NCBI GenBank assembly: GCA_019420525.1
Contig: JAHZHA010000032.1
Span: 31,641 to 95,640 of the forward strand
Reading direction: 5' to 3'
From: Bacillota bacterium
GTDB taxonomy: Bacteria > Bacillota > Clostridia > Peptostreptococcales > Anaerovoracaceae
Length of the DNA stretch: 64,000 nt
Shown here piece after piece: positions 7,380 through 15,712 of the stretch (the stretch's first letter is position 1; each line of letters begins with the position of its first letter). The position numbers were made by a program, and so were the translations under genes. The notes under the pieces were generated by a model. It saw only the letters and a program-made list of their open reading frames with translations, was not told where the DNA came from and did no database searches.

Positions 7380-9587
7380 TTGAAAAAAATTTTCCAGTCT
7401 CTGGCAGAACATAAGGGAGCTATTTTCCTTATCGTTCTCCTGCTCATCGTGGAAGCCTGGTGCGATCTGTCATTGCCCCAGTATACATCTGACATCGTCG
7501 ACGTCGGAATCCAGCAGGGCGGCATCGAAAACATCGCTCCCGACGAAATACGTCAGTCCACGTTTGACAATCTGAGCCTCTTTATGACAGAGGACGAAAT
7601 CGACATTTTTCACGAATATTACAGCCCTGATGCAGCTGATTCAGGAGAGCAGATCTACCGTCTCAGTGATGCAGGCCGTGAGAATATCGAAGAATTAAAC
7701 GATATCCTTGGCGTTCCCATGGTAATGCTTTCCTACATGACAACTCCGCCGGACGGCAGTGATACAGCCGGTGAAGCTGCCGAAGCGATGCCAACTTTCA
7801 GTCCGGAAGATCTGGCCGCCATGAAATCCTCAGACCAGTTCGATGATGACACAGTCCTGCAGATCCGGGAAAAGGCTATGGAACAGATGGGAGATCTCAG
7901 CGATTCCATCATCTCCCAGATGGCGCTGGCTTTCGTACGACAGGAATATGAAGCCATCGGCCTGGATACCGATGAAATTCAGACGTCTTATCTTTTCCGT
8001 ACCGGTGGTATTATGCTCCTCTATTCGGTCATCATGATGCTCGCGGCCATAGCCGTCTCCTATATCGCATCCCGCACATCGGCGGCGATCGGCAGAGATC
8101 TCAGAGGCAGGGTCTTCCGGAAAGTCCTGTCTTTCTCAGGTGGGGAAACAGACCGTTTTTCCACTGCTTCGTTGATCACCCGAAGCACCAATGATATTCA
8201 GCAGGTACAGATGGTCTGCGTTCTTCTGCTCAGAATGGTTCTCTATGCTCCGGTTCTCGGCATCGGTGGAATCGTCAAGGTTTCCCACACTGAGACGGGA
8301 ATGTCCTGGATCATCGCAGTAGCAGTCGTCGCCATCGTCCTTCTGGTGAGCACACTTATGACCATCGCTCTGCCGAAATTCAAAATCCTTCAGAATCTCG
8401 TGGACCGGCTCAATCTGGTCTCACGTGAGATTCTCACCGGTCTTCCGGTTATCCGGGCTTTCAGCAGAGAGGCGTATGAAGAAAAACGGTTCGATGAGGC
8501 CAATCGCAATTTGATGAAAACGCAGCTCTTTACAAACCGTGTCATGACATTCATGATGCCCGTCATGATGCTCATCATGAACGGTATTTCTATCCTTATC
8601 GTGTGGCAGGGAGCCAAAGGTGTCGATCTCGGAAATCTTCAGGTCGGCGATATGATCGCTTTCATCACCTACACGATGCTCATCGTCATGTCTTTCCTCA
8701 TGCTGACAATGATCTCCATCCTTCTTCCCCGCGCCGGTGTGGCTGCCGCACGTATCGACGAAATCATACAGACGGAAGTAGAAGTCAGAGACTGTGATGA
8801 TGTCAGAGATGACGAACTCACCGATATTACGGGAAGACTCACCTTTGAAGATGTCTGCTTCCATTATCCGGATGCCGAAAAAGACTCGCTGAATCATCTG
8901 AATTTCACGGCAGAACCGGGACAGACGACCGCCTTCATCGGAAGTACGGGAAGCGGCAAATCCACGATATTCAGTCTGATTCTGCGGTTTTACGACGTGA
9001 CCGGCGGAAGGATCACCTTGGACGGTATCGACATCAGAGAGATCTCCCAGAAAAAACTGAGAGACGCGTTGGGCTATGTACCCCAGAAAGGCGTACTCTT
9101 CTCCGGCACAATCGAATCCAATCTGAAATTCAGCGGAAATGTTACAGATGAAGAGATGAAGTATGCGGCGGAAATTGCTCAGGCTTCCGAATTTATCGAA
9201 GCGAAACCCGACCGGTTCACCAGTCCCGTATCTCAAGACGGTACCAATGTATCCGGCGGACAGAGACAGCGCCTTTCCATCGCCAGAGCGATAGCAAAAA
9301 AACCGAAAATACTTCTCTTCGACGACAGTTTTTCCGCACTTGACTACAAGACAGATGCAGCGCTTCGTCATGCCCTTGATGAAAATACCGCCGGCATCAC
9401 AAAGCTCATAGTGGCACAGCGAGTCAGTACGATTATGCATGCGGAAAAAATCATCGTTCTGGATGAAGGAACCATCGTGGGAATCGGTACTCACAGCGAA
9501 CTGATGAATAATTGTGAAACGTACAGAGAAATCGCACATTCTCAGCTCTCTAAAGCAGAACTGGAAGGAGGTGCTTTTGATGAGTGA
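7380..9587 (+). CDS. ABC multidrug-type exporter, degenerate-site subunit
   Basis: A 735-residue half-transporter: six-helix membrane domain, then an ATPase domain. Walker A is GSTGSGKST, the signature VSGGQRQR is intact, but the Walker B end reads LLFDDS (Asp replaces the catalytic Glu) and the switch His is Gln (VAQRVST). These are the marks of the inactive half of heterodimeric exporters such as TM287/288 or BmrCD. A polar insertion of about 150 residues between the first two membrane helices is predicted outside the cell. The start is probably TTG 7380 with AAAGGAG eight bases upstream; ATG 7362 overlaps marR and lacks a ribosome site. Confidence 0.9.
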   Translation: MKKIFQSLAEHKGAIFLIVLLLIVEAWCDLSLPQYTSDIVDVGIQQGGIENIAPDEIRQSTFDNLSLFMTEDEIDIFHEYYSPDAADSGEQIYRLSDAGRENIEELNDILGVPMVMLSYMTTPPDGSDTAGEAAEAMPTFSPEDLAAMKSSDQFDDDTVLQIREKAMEQMGDLSDSIISQMALAFVRQEYEAIGLDTDEIQTSYLFRTGGIMLLYSVIMMLAAIAVSYIASRTSAAIGRDLRGRVFRKVLSFSGGETDRFSTASLITRSTNDIQQVQMVCVLLLRMVLYAPVLGIGGIVKVSHTETGMSWIIAVAVVAIVLLVSTLMTIALPKFKILQNLVDRLNLVSREILTGLPVIRAFSREAYEEKRFDEANRNLMKTQLFTNRVMTFMMPVMMLIMNGISILIVWQGAKGVDLGNLQVGDMIAFITYTMLIVMSFLMLTMISILLPRAGVAAARIDEIIQTEVEVRDCDDVRDDELTDITGRLTFEDVCFHYPDAEKDSLNHLNFTAEPGQTTAFIGSTGSGKSTIFSLILRFYDVTGGRITLDGIDIREISQKKLRDALGYVPQKGVLFSGTIESNLKFSGNVTDEEMKYAAEIAQASEFIEAKPDRFTSPVSQDGTNVSGGQRQRLSIARAIAKKPKILLFDDSFSALDYKTDAALRHALDENTAGITKLIVAQRVSTIMHAEKIIVLDEGTIVGIGTHSELMNNCETYREIAHSQLSKAELEGGAFDE

Positions 9588-11430
9588 AAACAATACACCG
9601 CGCAGACCGGTCCGTATGGGACACGGCCCCATGAGGGGAGGCATGCCGGGAGAAAAAGCAAAAGACTTTAAAGGTACCATGGTCAGGCTTCTGAAGTATG
9701 CCGCATCTTACCGCACGGCTCTGGCTGTCGTCATCATTTTCGCCGTCGGAAGCACGGTTTTCAGCATCATCGGTCCGAAAATTCTGAGTCAGGCCACCAC
9801 CGAGATTTTCAACGGTCTGGTGTCTAAGATCAGCGGCACCGGCGGCATCGATTTTACAAAAATCGGGCGCATTCTGCTGGCTGTTCTCGGCCTTTATCTG
9901 ATCAGTTCGGTATTTTCTTTCGTTCAGGGCTGGTTGATGACCGGAGTCACACAGAAACTCTGTTTCCGTATGCGCCGTGAGATATCTGAGAAGATCGACA
10001 GGATGCCCATGAAATATTTTGAATCGAAAACCGTAGGGGAAGTTCTCTCCCGCATCACGAATGATGTAGATACGCTTGGACAGAGTCTGAATCAGAGTGT
10101 CACGCAGCTGATCACGTCCGTCACCACGGTCATCGGCATTATCATCGTTATGCTGACCATCAGCCCGTTGATTACTCTCATCGCCGTCCTGGTCGTTCCT
10201 CTGTCCGCGCTTTTTATTGGATTCATCATCAGGATCTCCCAGAAATACTTCAAGGCGCAGCAGCGCTATCTCGGACAGATTAACGGGCAGGTCGAAGAAA
10301 TCTTCAGCGGCCATCGTGTCGTCAAAGCTTTCGGAAGAGAAGAAGCTGTCATTGAAGAATTCAGTAAGACAAACGATATCCTCTATGAATCCGCCTGGAA
10401 ATCTCAATTCCTCTCAGGACTCATGCAACCTGTCATGAATCTGATGGGCAACCTGGGCTATGTAGCCGTGGCAATCAGCGGAAGTATCCTCGCCATCAAA
10501 GGTGTCATCAAAGTCGGTGACATCCAGGCTTTCATCCAATATGTAAAAAACCTGACGCAGCCTATCACGATTCTGGCACAGGTTTCCAATATGCTTCAGT
10601 CCATGACCGCAGCGGCTGAACGTGTCTTCGAATTTCTCGCCGAAGAAGAAGAAATCCCGGAGGCCGACAATACGTTCGATCTCTCAGAATTCCGCGGGGA
10701 TGTGGAATTCGACCACGTAAAATTCGGTTACACGGATGATAAAATCATCATCCACGATCTCTGTTCCCGTATCAGCGCAGGACAGACGGCTGCCATCGTT
10801 GGACCGACGGGTGCAGGCAAAACCACCATCGTAAAACTTCTCATGCGCTTTTACGATGTCAACAGCGGCAGCATCCGGGTTGACGGCCACGATATCCGTG
10901 ACATGAGACGCAGCGATCTCCGCCGTCTCTTCGGTATGGTTCTTCAGGATACATGGCTTTTCAAGGGCACCATCATGGAAAATATCCGGTACGGCAGACT
11001 TGACGCCAGCGATGAAGAAGTCATCGCAGCCGCAAAAGCCGCCAATGCACACCATTTCATCCAGACTCTTCCAGGCGGTTACCAGATGGAACTCAACGAA
11101 GAAGCCAGCAATGTATCTCAGGGACAGAAACAACTTCTGACTATCGCCAGGGCGATCCTGGCGGACAATAAAATCATGATTCTCGACGAGGCCACCAGCT
11201 CTGTCGATACACGGACGGAAACACGGATTCAACAGGCTATGAATACTCTCATGAAAGGACGCACCAGTTTTGTCATCGCTCATCGTCTTTCAACGATAAA
11301 AGATGCGGATATCATTCTCGTAATGAAAGACGGCGATATCATTGAACAGGGCAATCATGAAGAACTCCTGAACAGAGGCGGTTTTTATGCCGAACTCTAT
11401 AATTCGCAGTTCAGAGAGGAAGGAGAATAG
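9580..11430 (+). CDS. ABC multidrug-type exporter, catalytic subunit
   Basis: A 616-residue partner of the preceding gene, overlapping it by eight bases with a strong AAGGAGG site before ATG 9580. It has the six-helix membrane domain and an ATPase with GPTGAGKTT, an intact Walker B Glu (ILDEATSS) and switch His (IAHRLST), but a changed signature, VSQGQK. Paired with the first subunit this gives one consensus and one degenerate ATP site, as in known heterodimeric drug exporters. The extreme N-terminus is Pro/Arg/Met-rich and cytoplasmic. Substrate unknown. Confidence 0.92.
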   Translation: MSENNTPRRPVRMGHGPMRGGMPGEKAKDFKGTMVRLLKYAASYRTALAVVIIFAVGSTVFSIIGPKILSQATTEIFNGLVSKISGTGGIDFTKIGRILLAVLGLYLISSVFSFVQGWLMTGVTQKLCFRMRREISEKIDRMPMKYFESKTVGEVLSRITNDVDTLGQSLNQSVTQLITSVTTVIGIIIVMLTISPLITLIAVLVVPLSALFIGFIIRISQKYFKAQQRYLGQINGQVEEIFSGHRVVKAFGREEAVIEEFSKTNDILYESAWKSQFLSGLMQPVMNLMGNLGYVAVAISGSILAIKGVIKVGDIQAFIQYVKNLTQPITILAQVSNMLQSMTAAAERVFEFLAEEEEIPEADNTFDLSEFRGDVEFDHVKFGYTDDKIIIHDLCSRISAGQTAAIVGPTGAGKTTIVKLLMRFYDVNSGSIRVDGHDIRDMRRSDLRRLFGMVLQDTWLFKGTIMENIRYGRLDASDEEVIAAAKAANAHHFIQTLPGGYQMELNEEASNVSQGQKQLLTIARAILADNKIMILDEATSSVDTRTETRIQQAMNTLMKGRTSFVIAHRLSTIKDADIILVMKDGDIIEQGNHEELLNRGGFYAELYNSQFREEGE

Positions 11431-11434
11431 CCTG

Positions 11435-11587
11435 ATCGAAAAGTTCTGCTTTTCGATACGAAAAATGTCCGGAATTGTCCTCCTTCTGATACAATACAAA
11501 AAACGTCCGGAAGGTTTCTCTTGAATGGACCCCTTCTGTCAGACTCACTCGTCTGACAGAAGGGGTCTTTTACCTTCCGGACGTTTT
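11435..11587. terminator. Nested bidirectional terminator between exporter and pepD genes
   Basis: Three inverted repeats are packed here. First, a 9-bp hairpin (11435-11443 with 11449-11457). Then an outer 16-bp pair (11500-11515 with 11572-11587) that encloses a perfect 17-bp hairpin (11528-11544 with 11551-11567) followed by TTTT. On the minus strand the outer arm is followed by a T run. It thus separates two convergent units. Confidence 0.8.
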
Positions 11588-11623
11588 ATTCCGTGTCCTT
11601 ATTCAAATAAAAATTTGTACATC

Positions 11624-13174
11624 TTAAAAACTGGAAATTTTTTCGAGCAGCTGTTTCATGAAAAGAGCAAACGGCCGTATCGTATCTATGTAAATGCGTT
11701 CGTGTACCGTATGAGGATCAGCGATATCCATTCCTACATTGATCATCTGTAGATGTGGCGCTTTTTCGGAAAATGCTGATGGCTCCAGCCCCACGTGAAC
11801 AGCCGTGATTTCCGGCTCCTGTCCCGTCATATCCCGGTAAATTTCCGCAGCTGTGGAAATCAAACGGTTTTCACGATGGAACAGCCATGTACCATATTCA
11901 TCGATCTCTTCCTTGAATCCCGCAAACTGCGCCTCTCTTCTATGAGCTGAAATCACTTCATCGTGACGAGCCGGCGTCATGCTGCGGACAAACGACCGGA
12001 GTTCAATCTTGACGCCTCCGTCTTTCTCCGCTGTCCTGGAATCAAAACGAATCATGCCCAGATTTGATGACGTATCTGGTACTCCTTCGATTTCTTCCAT
12101 ATAATACAGAACACCATCGCTGAGATTCTCGATAAAACGTATCAGTTTATCCTGCTGCTCCTGTTCCAGGAGATACTCCGGCAGACCCACCTCATTATAG
12201 CGGAACATTCCTTCGGGATCGCTCTCCTCGTAATCATCAATCAGGCGCTGCATGAAGACACAGGCCAGACGCTGAAATGGCAGAAGATCCTTTCTCTTTA
12301 TCACTACGGTAGCAGACACTTCGCTTGGAATCACATTATGGCCGATTCCGCCGTTATAGCCCGAAAGCCGGTATTCGATTCCATCTCTCTTCATGAAATA
12401 CAGCAGACTGTTGAGAAGTTTGATGACGTTTGCACGGCCCTTGTCTATATCGTAACCCGAATGGCCACCGAAAAAATGGAAAAGCCCCAGTTCGAGCGCA
12501 AGACAGCTGTCCCCGGAAACCTCATCTTCTGACAGATGTACGAGATGTGCTTCCGAGCGATACGTTTCTCTGCTTCCTCCGGCGCTTCCTGCTATCAGGC
12601 GTCCCCAGGAAAAACCATCTACATTGACCACGTAAGACGCACCTTCAAATACTGACGCATCCAGTTTTTTGGCTCCAGCCAGTCCGAGTTCCTCCTCAAC
12701 CGTCATGAGCAGACGGATAGGACCGTGCGTAAATCCGCTGTGAAAGATCAGCCACATCAGCACTGCATCTCCTATTCCACAGTCCGCCCCCAGAGAAGAC
12801 CTTCCATCGGTGCAGAGAATATCTCTTCCGCTCTTTTCTTCCCGGAGGATCTGCCAGATCACCGGATCTTTTTCCGGTGAATAGGAACCGTCTCCCACCG
12901 CACACACCATATCCGTATGTCCCTGAAGTACCGTCAATGGACTGTTTTCGCAGCCGGGAGATGCGGGAATATCGCAGATGAGATTCCCGCTCCCGTCAGT
13001 CACAGGAGTAAAGCCTCCCGCAGTGAGACGTTCTTTCAGATATTCGGTTATTTTTTCTTCACTTCCCGACTCACGGGGGATCCGGCAGAATTCTGCGAAT
13101 TCTCCGATCACAGACGCTGCCACATCATCGACGTTCCGTTCGGAAAGTGATTCATTTCGCTCGTCAATTTTCAT
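11624..13174 (-). CDS. pepD: Aminoacyl-histidine dipeptidase (M20 peptidase)
   Basis: A 516-residue cytosolic zinc dipeptidase of the PepD/carnosinase-like M20C group, cleaving Xaa-His and other dipeptides. Metal and catalytic stretches visible: LQGHTDMV near residue 80, DGRSSLGADCGIG near 117 and TVEEELGLAGA near 148, followed by the family signature NVDGFSWGRL. The start at 13174 has only a modest GGAA site; the open frame to 13225 includes the intergenic hairpin and is less likely. It follows the surface-protein gene by 87 bases and may be cotranscribed. Confidence 0.88.
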   Translation of the reverse strand: MKIDERNESLSERNVDDVAASVIGEFAEFCRIPRESGSEEKITEYLKERLTAGGFTPVTDGSGNLICDIPASPGCENSPLTVLQGHTDMVCAVGDGSYSPEKDPVIWQILREEKSGRDILCTDGRSSLGADCGIGDAVLMWLIFHSGFTHGPIRLLMTVEEELGLAGAKKLDASVFEGASYVVNVDGFSWGRLIAGSAGGSRETYRSEAHLVHLSEDEVSGDSCLALELGLFHFFGGHSGYDIDKGRANVIKLLNSLLYFMKRDGIEYRLSGYNGGIGHNVIPSEVSATVVIKRKDLLPFQRLACVFMQRLIDDYEESDPEGMFRYNEVGLPEYLLEQEQQDKLIRFIENLSDGVLYYMEEIEGVPDTSSNLGMIRFDSRTAEKDGGVKIELRSFVRSMTPARHDEVISAHRREAQFAGFKEEIDEYGTWLFHRENRLISTAAEIYRDMTGQEPEITAVHVGLEPSAFSEKAPHLQMINVGMDIADPHTVHERIYIDTIRPFALFMKQLLEKISSF

Positions 13175-13199
13175 GATATATTTCCAATTCTGAATACCG

Positions 13200-13215
13200 G
13201 CCGCCCGAAGGCGGC
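13200..13215 (-). other. UUCG-tetraloop hairpin between surface protein and pepD
   Basis: In the minus-strand transcript GCCGCC-TTCG-GGCGGC forms a very stable hairpin closed by a C(UUCG)G tetraloop, with no T run after it. It is placed 26 bases before the pepD start, so it may protect or process the mRNA rather than terminate it. Confidence 0.55.
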
Positions 13216-13261
13216 TTATCCGCAAAAACTCTTTCGCCTGCAGCCCGGGAACTTTCTTTCG

Positions 13262-15082
13262 TTACATTGCCGCAATTTCATCTGCATGGGAGACAAAATT
13301 AGCAATATACTCTTCAGAATTATCTGCCATGGCCAGCAGAATATAGTTTCCGGCGCTCTCTACACGAATGTCTTCATCCTCGACTCCGACGCAGATCCAC
13401 TTTCTACCGTCTGCATTTTCTTTTATACTCTGCTTTGCCGCTTCGATATCAGCACCTTCATTCATTTCAATCACAACGACAGAATGCGGAACTGAAATGA
13501 TCATCGCATCACTTCCCACTCCAGCTCTGTAATTTAGCCCCGTTACTCCGAGGTAATACTTTTCGTTTTCCGGTGTCAGAGCCACCTTTCCTGTTTCCGG
13601 CGATTCTACACCTTCATAAACGAGATCAAGAACTTTTAACAATTTGCTGTCTGCCTCAGGTGTTTCATCCGGATCTTCAGGTTCCTGAGGGTCCGGTTTT
13701 ATATATGTAATAGGTGTCGTTCCATAAGCCTTTTTATACAGATCATAGTTTAATCCGTAATTTGCTGCATAAACGGCTTCAATTTCAGGATCGAAAGTAT
13801 ATGCCGTTCCGTCAAACGTGATTTCTGTCCAGGCATGAACGGAACGATTTCCTTTTTCCGAAATGCTTTCACCTGCAATCGCCGTAGCAGGATATCCCAC
13901 TTTACGCGCCATGTAAGTAAACGCTGCCGCCCAGGAATAACAGTTGCCTTTCTTGGAAGCCATCATCGTCTTTGCGATCTCCAGTTCCCATCCTGTACTT
14001 CCTGTTTCAACATTTTCAGCGCCGCGATATGAGAACGTTTCTTTTGCATAATCATACATAGCTCTGAGACGTTCTTCCTGAGTCATGCCGTCACTCAGAG
14101 CTTCTCTGGCAGCTTCCGTCAGCATCGTGTCAAGCGACACATCTCCTGTGGTATAACGGCCGCAGAAATCGAGAGTCAGCCCGTCTACCGATGTATTATA
14201 ATCGAAATATCCTGCTGCATTTACGTGGAACAACTCTCCGTCGATATTGTGCCATCCCGGTGTCAGATCAACTGTTCCAGGCTCATGATCCGTCCATACT
14301 TCACCCTGTTCCGTATTACGGCAGGTATGTTCTGTAAGAGCCTCCAGAAGCTGATAATATGCCCAGTGGCTGTCTGTCACATCCGGCATCACGCGGATAT
14401 CAGATGAAAGATTGATAGTATTTTTATCGGCTGATCTATCGAGAAGACGGTTGATCATCGTTACGGATTCCGCTCTGGTAGCATTGTTTTCCGGTTTGAA
14501 CAGACCACCGGAATAACCTGTTATCCACCCCTGTGCCGCCGCTTCACTGACAGCCTCGTAATACCAGCTGTCTTCCGACACATCGCTGAACTCCACTGCG
14601 GAAGTATCGCCGGCTTCCTCATCGGAATTGCCGAGGATGTCGTGGTAGGCTTTCAGCACCGAGGCGAATTCCGCTCTTGTGATCTTTCTGTCCGGGCGGA
14701 ACGTGCCATCCTGATATCCTTTTAAAATACCTTTCTCTGTGAGTTCCATGACAGCATCATAGTACCATGCTCCTTCTTTCACATCGCTGAAAGATACATT
14801 CTGCACTTTTTCCCCGTCATTTCCCGTACCGCTCTCAGAATCTTCGGATACGCTGCTGAGCATCTGCGCGGCCTGTGCTCTCGTCACCTGAACTTCAGGC
14901 CGGATCGTGGCATCTTCAAAGCCGTTGAGGTACTTGTGATGTACTACGGTTTCCTCCGTTGTTTCTCCCATAGCTTCCGGCTCAGCGGAAACGACAGAAT
15001 CTGCGAAAGCCGCCGCAGGCCATGCTGCTGACAGACAGAGTGCCGCAGTCAACACTGCACTGATCAGTTTCTTTTTTTTCAT
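13262..15082 (-). CDS. SLH-domain surface protein with transglutaminase-like and DUF4358-like domains
   Basis: A 606-residue exported protein. Signal peptide MKKKKLISAVLTAALCLSAA ends near residue 28. SLH repeats follow: a partial one at about 45-75, and clear ones beginning FSDVKEGAWYYDAVMELTEK and FSDVSEDSWYYEAV, which should bind the cell wall polymer. A transglutaminase-like domain carries the triad GNCYSW (Cys), SVHAW (His) and FDPE (Asp) at about 360-430. After a Pro/Glu linker (PDPQEPEDPDETP) the last 130 residues resemble DUF4358. It probably acts as a wall-attached peptidase or crosslinking enzyme; the substrate is unknown. Start chosen at 15082 with GGAG six bases upstream. Confidence 0.85.
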   Translation of the reverse strand: MKKKKLISAVLTAALCLSAAWPAAAFADSVVSAEPEAMGETTEETVVHHKYLNGFEDATIRPEVQVTRAQAAQMLSSVSEDSESGTGNDGEKVQNVSFSDVKEGAWYYDAVMELTEKGILKGYQDGTFRPDRKITRAEFASVLKAYHDILGNSDEEAGDTSAVEFSDVSEDSWYYEAVSEAAAQGWITGYSGGLFKPENNATRAESVTMINRLLDRSADKNTINLSSDIRVMPDVTDSHWAYYQLLEALTEHTCRNTEQGEVWTDHEPGTVDLTPGWHNIDGELFHVNAAGYFDYNTSVDGLTLDFCGRYTTGDVSLDTMLTEAAREALSDGMTQEERLRAMYDYAKETFSYRGAENVETGSTGWELEIAKTMMASKKGNCYSWAAAFTYMARKVGYPATAIAGESISEKGNRSVHAWTEITFDGTAYTFDPEIEAVYAANYGLNYDLYKKAYGTTPITYIKPDPQEPEDPDETPEADSKLLKVLDLVYEGVESPETGKVALTPENEKYYLGVTGLNYRAGVGSDAMIISVPHSVVVIEMNEGADIEAAKQSIKENADGRKWICVGVEDEDIRVESAGNYILLAMADNSEEYIANFVSHADEIAAM

Positions 15083-15124
15083 GTTTTTCTCCAATCCTTT
15101 CCTACTTCTAAATAAATATGTCTG

Positions 15125-15178
15125 ACTGAGAATTTTAATCTCAGTTACTAATTATAACAGAAGAAATATCATTTTGAA
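15125..15178 (-). promoter_or_regulatory. Extended -10 promoter and leader hairpin of the SLH gene
   Basis: The minus strand has TG-T-TATAAT (-10 at 15156-15151) with a weak -35 TTCAAA at 15178-15173. Just after the start of transcription, ACTGAGA and TCTCAGT (15125-15131, 15139-15145) form a 7-bp hairpin. Confidence 0.55.
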
Positions 15179-15187
15179 ACAAATCAA

Positions 15188-15216
15188 TTGCCTACTCTTT
15201 TTTGTGATGCTATAAT
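15188..15216 (+). promoter_or_regulatory. Sigma-A promoter of the DUF1292 gene
   Basis: TTGCCT (15188-15193), 17-base spacer, TATAAT (15211-15216). It is divergent from and next to the SLH-gene promoter. Confidence 0.75.
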
Positions 15217-15263
15217 GAATCCATCGGGCATAGATTTGCGATTTTTATGAAAGGAGAACCACC

Positions 15264-15551
15264 ATGGCCGACGATAAGATTCTCGACAACGAAGCTTTTA
15301 ACGATGACGCAGAATACATCACTCTCCAGTTCGATGACAGCGATGACATCGAATGCGAAATTCTGGGCATCTTCGATTTCGAGGAAAAACAGTATATCGC
15401 ACTGCTCCCTCAGGACGGATCCGACGATGTATATATCTACGAATACAAAGAAATCAACGACGAAGAATTCGATCTCATCGATATTGAAGACGACGCGTTA
15501 TTTGAAAAAGTCGCAGCGGAATTCGAACTCTTATCCCTCGAAGAAGAGTAA
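15264..15551 (+). CDS. DUF1292 family protein
   Basis: A 95-residue very acidic cytosolic protein; more than a third of its residues are Asp or Glu. It matches the DUF1292 (YrzB-like) pattern, in which a short beta-rich domain reads ITLQFDDSDDIECEILGIF and later IALLPQDGSDDVYIYEYKE. No function is established for the family. Ribosome site AAAGGAGA before ATG 15264. Single-gene unit with its own promoter and terminator. Confidence 0.85.
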   Translation: MADDKILDNEAFNDDAEYITLQFDDSDDIECEILGIFDFEEKQYIALLPQDGSDDVYIYEYKEINDEEFDLIDIEDDALFEKVAAEFELLSLEEE

Positions 15552-15607
15552 GCATCTGTCACAGTACAAATTTCAGTCGGAAAACGATAACGATATGATC
15601 GGAAGGA

Positions 15608-15652
15608 ACCGGTCGCGCATCAGGATAGGAAGCGCGTCCGGTTTTTGTTTTC
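15608..15652 (+). terminator. Intrinsic terminator of the DUF1292 gene
   Basis: ACCGG-t-CGCGC (15608-15618) pairs with GCGCG-t-CCGGT (15632-15642), followed by TTTTTGTTTT. Confidence 0.8.
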
Positions 15653-15712
15653 CTCTGCTCTTCCGACATCGAAACACCGACTGGAGCAATATCGCAACAG
15701 AAAGAAAAAAGA

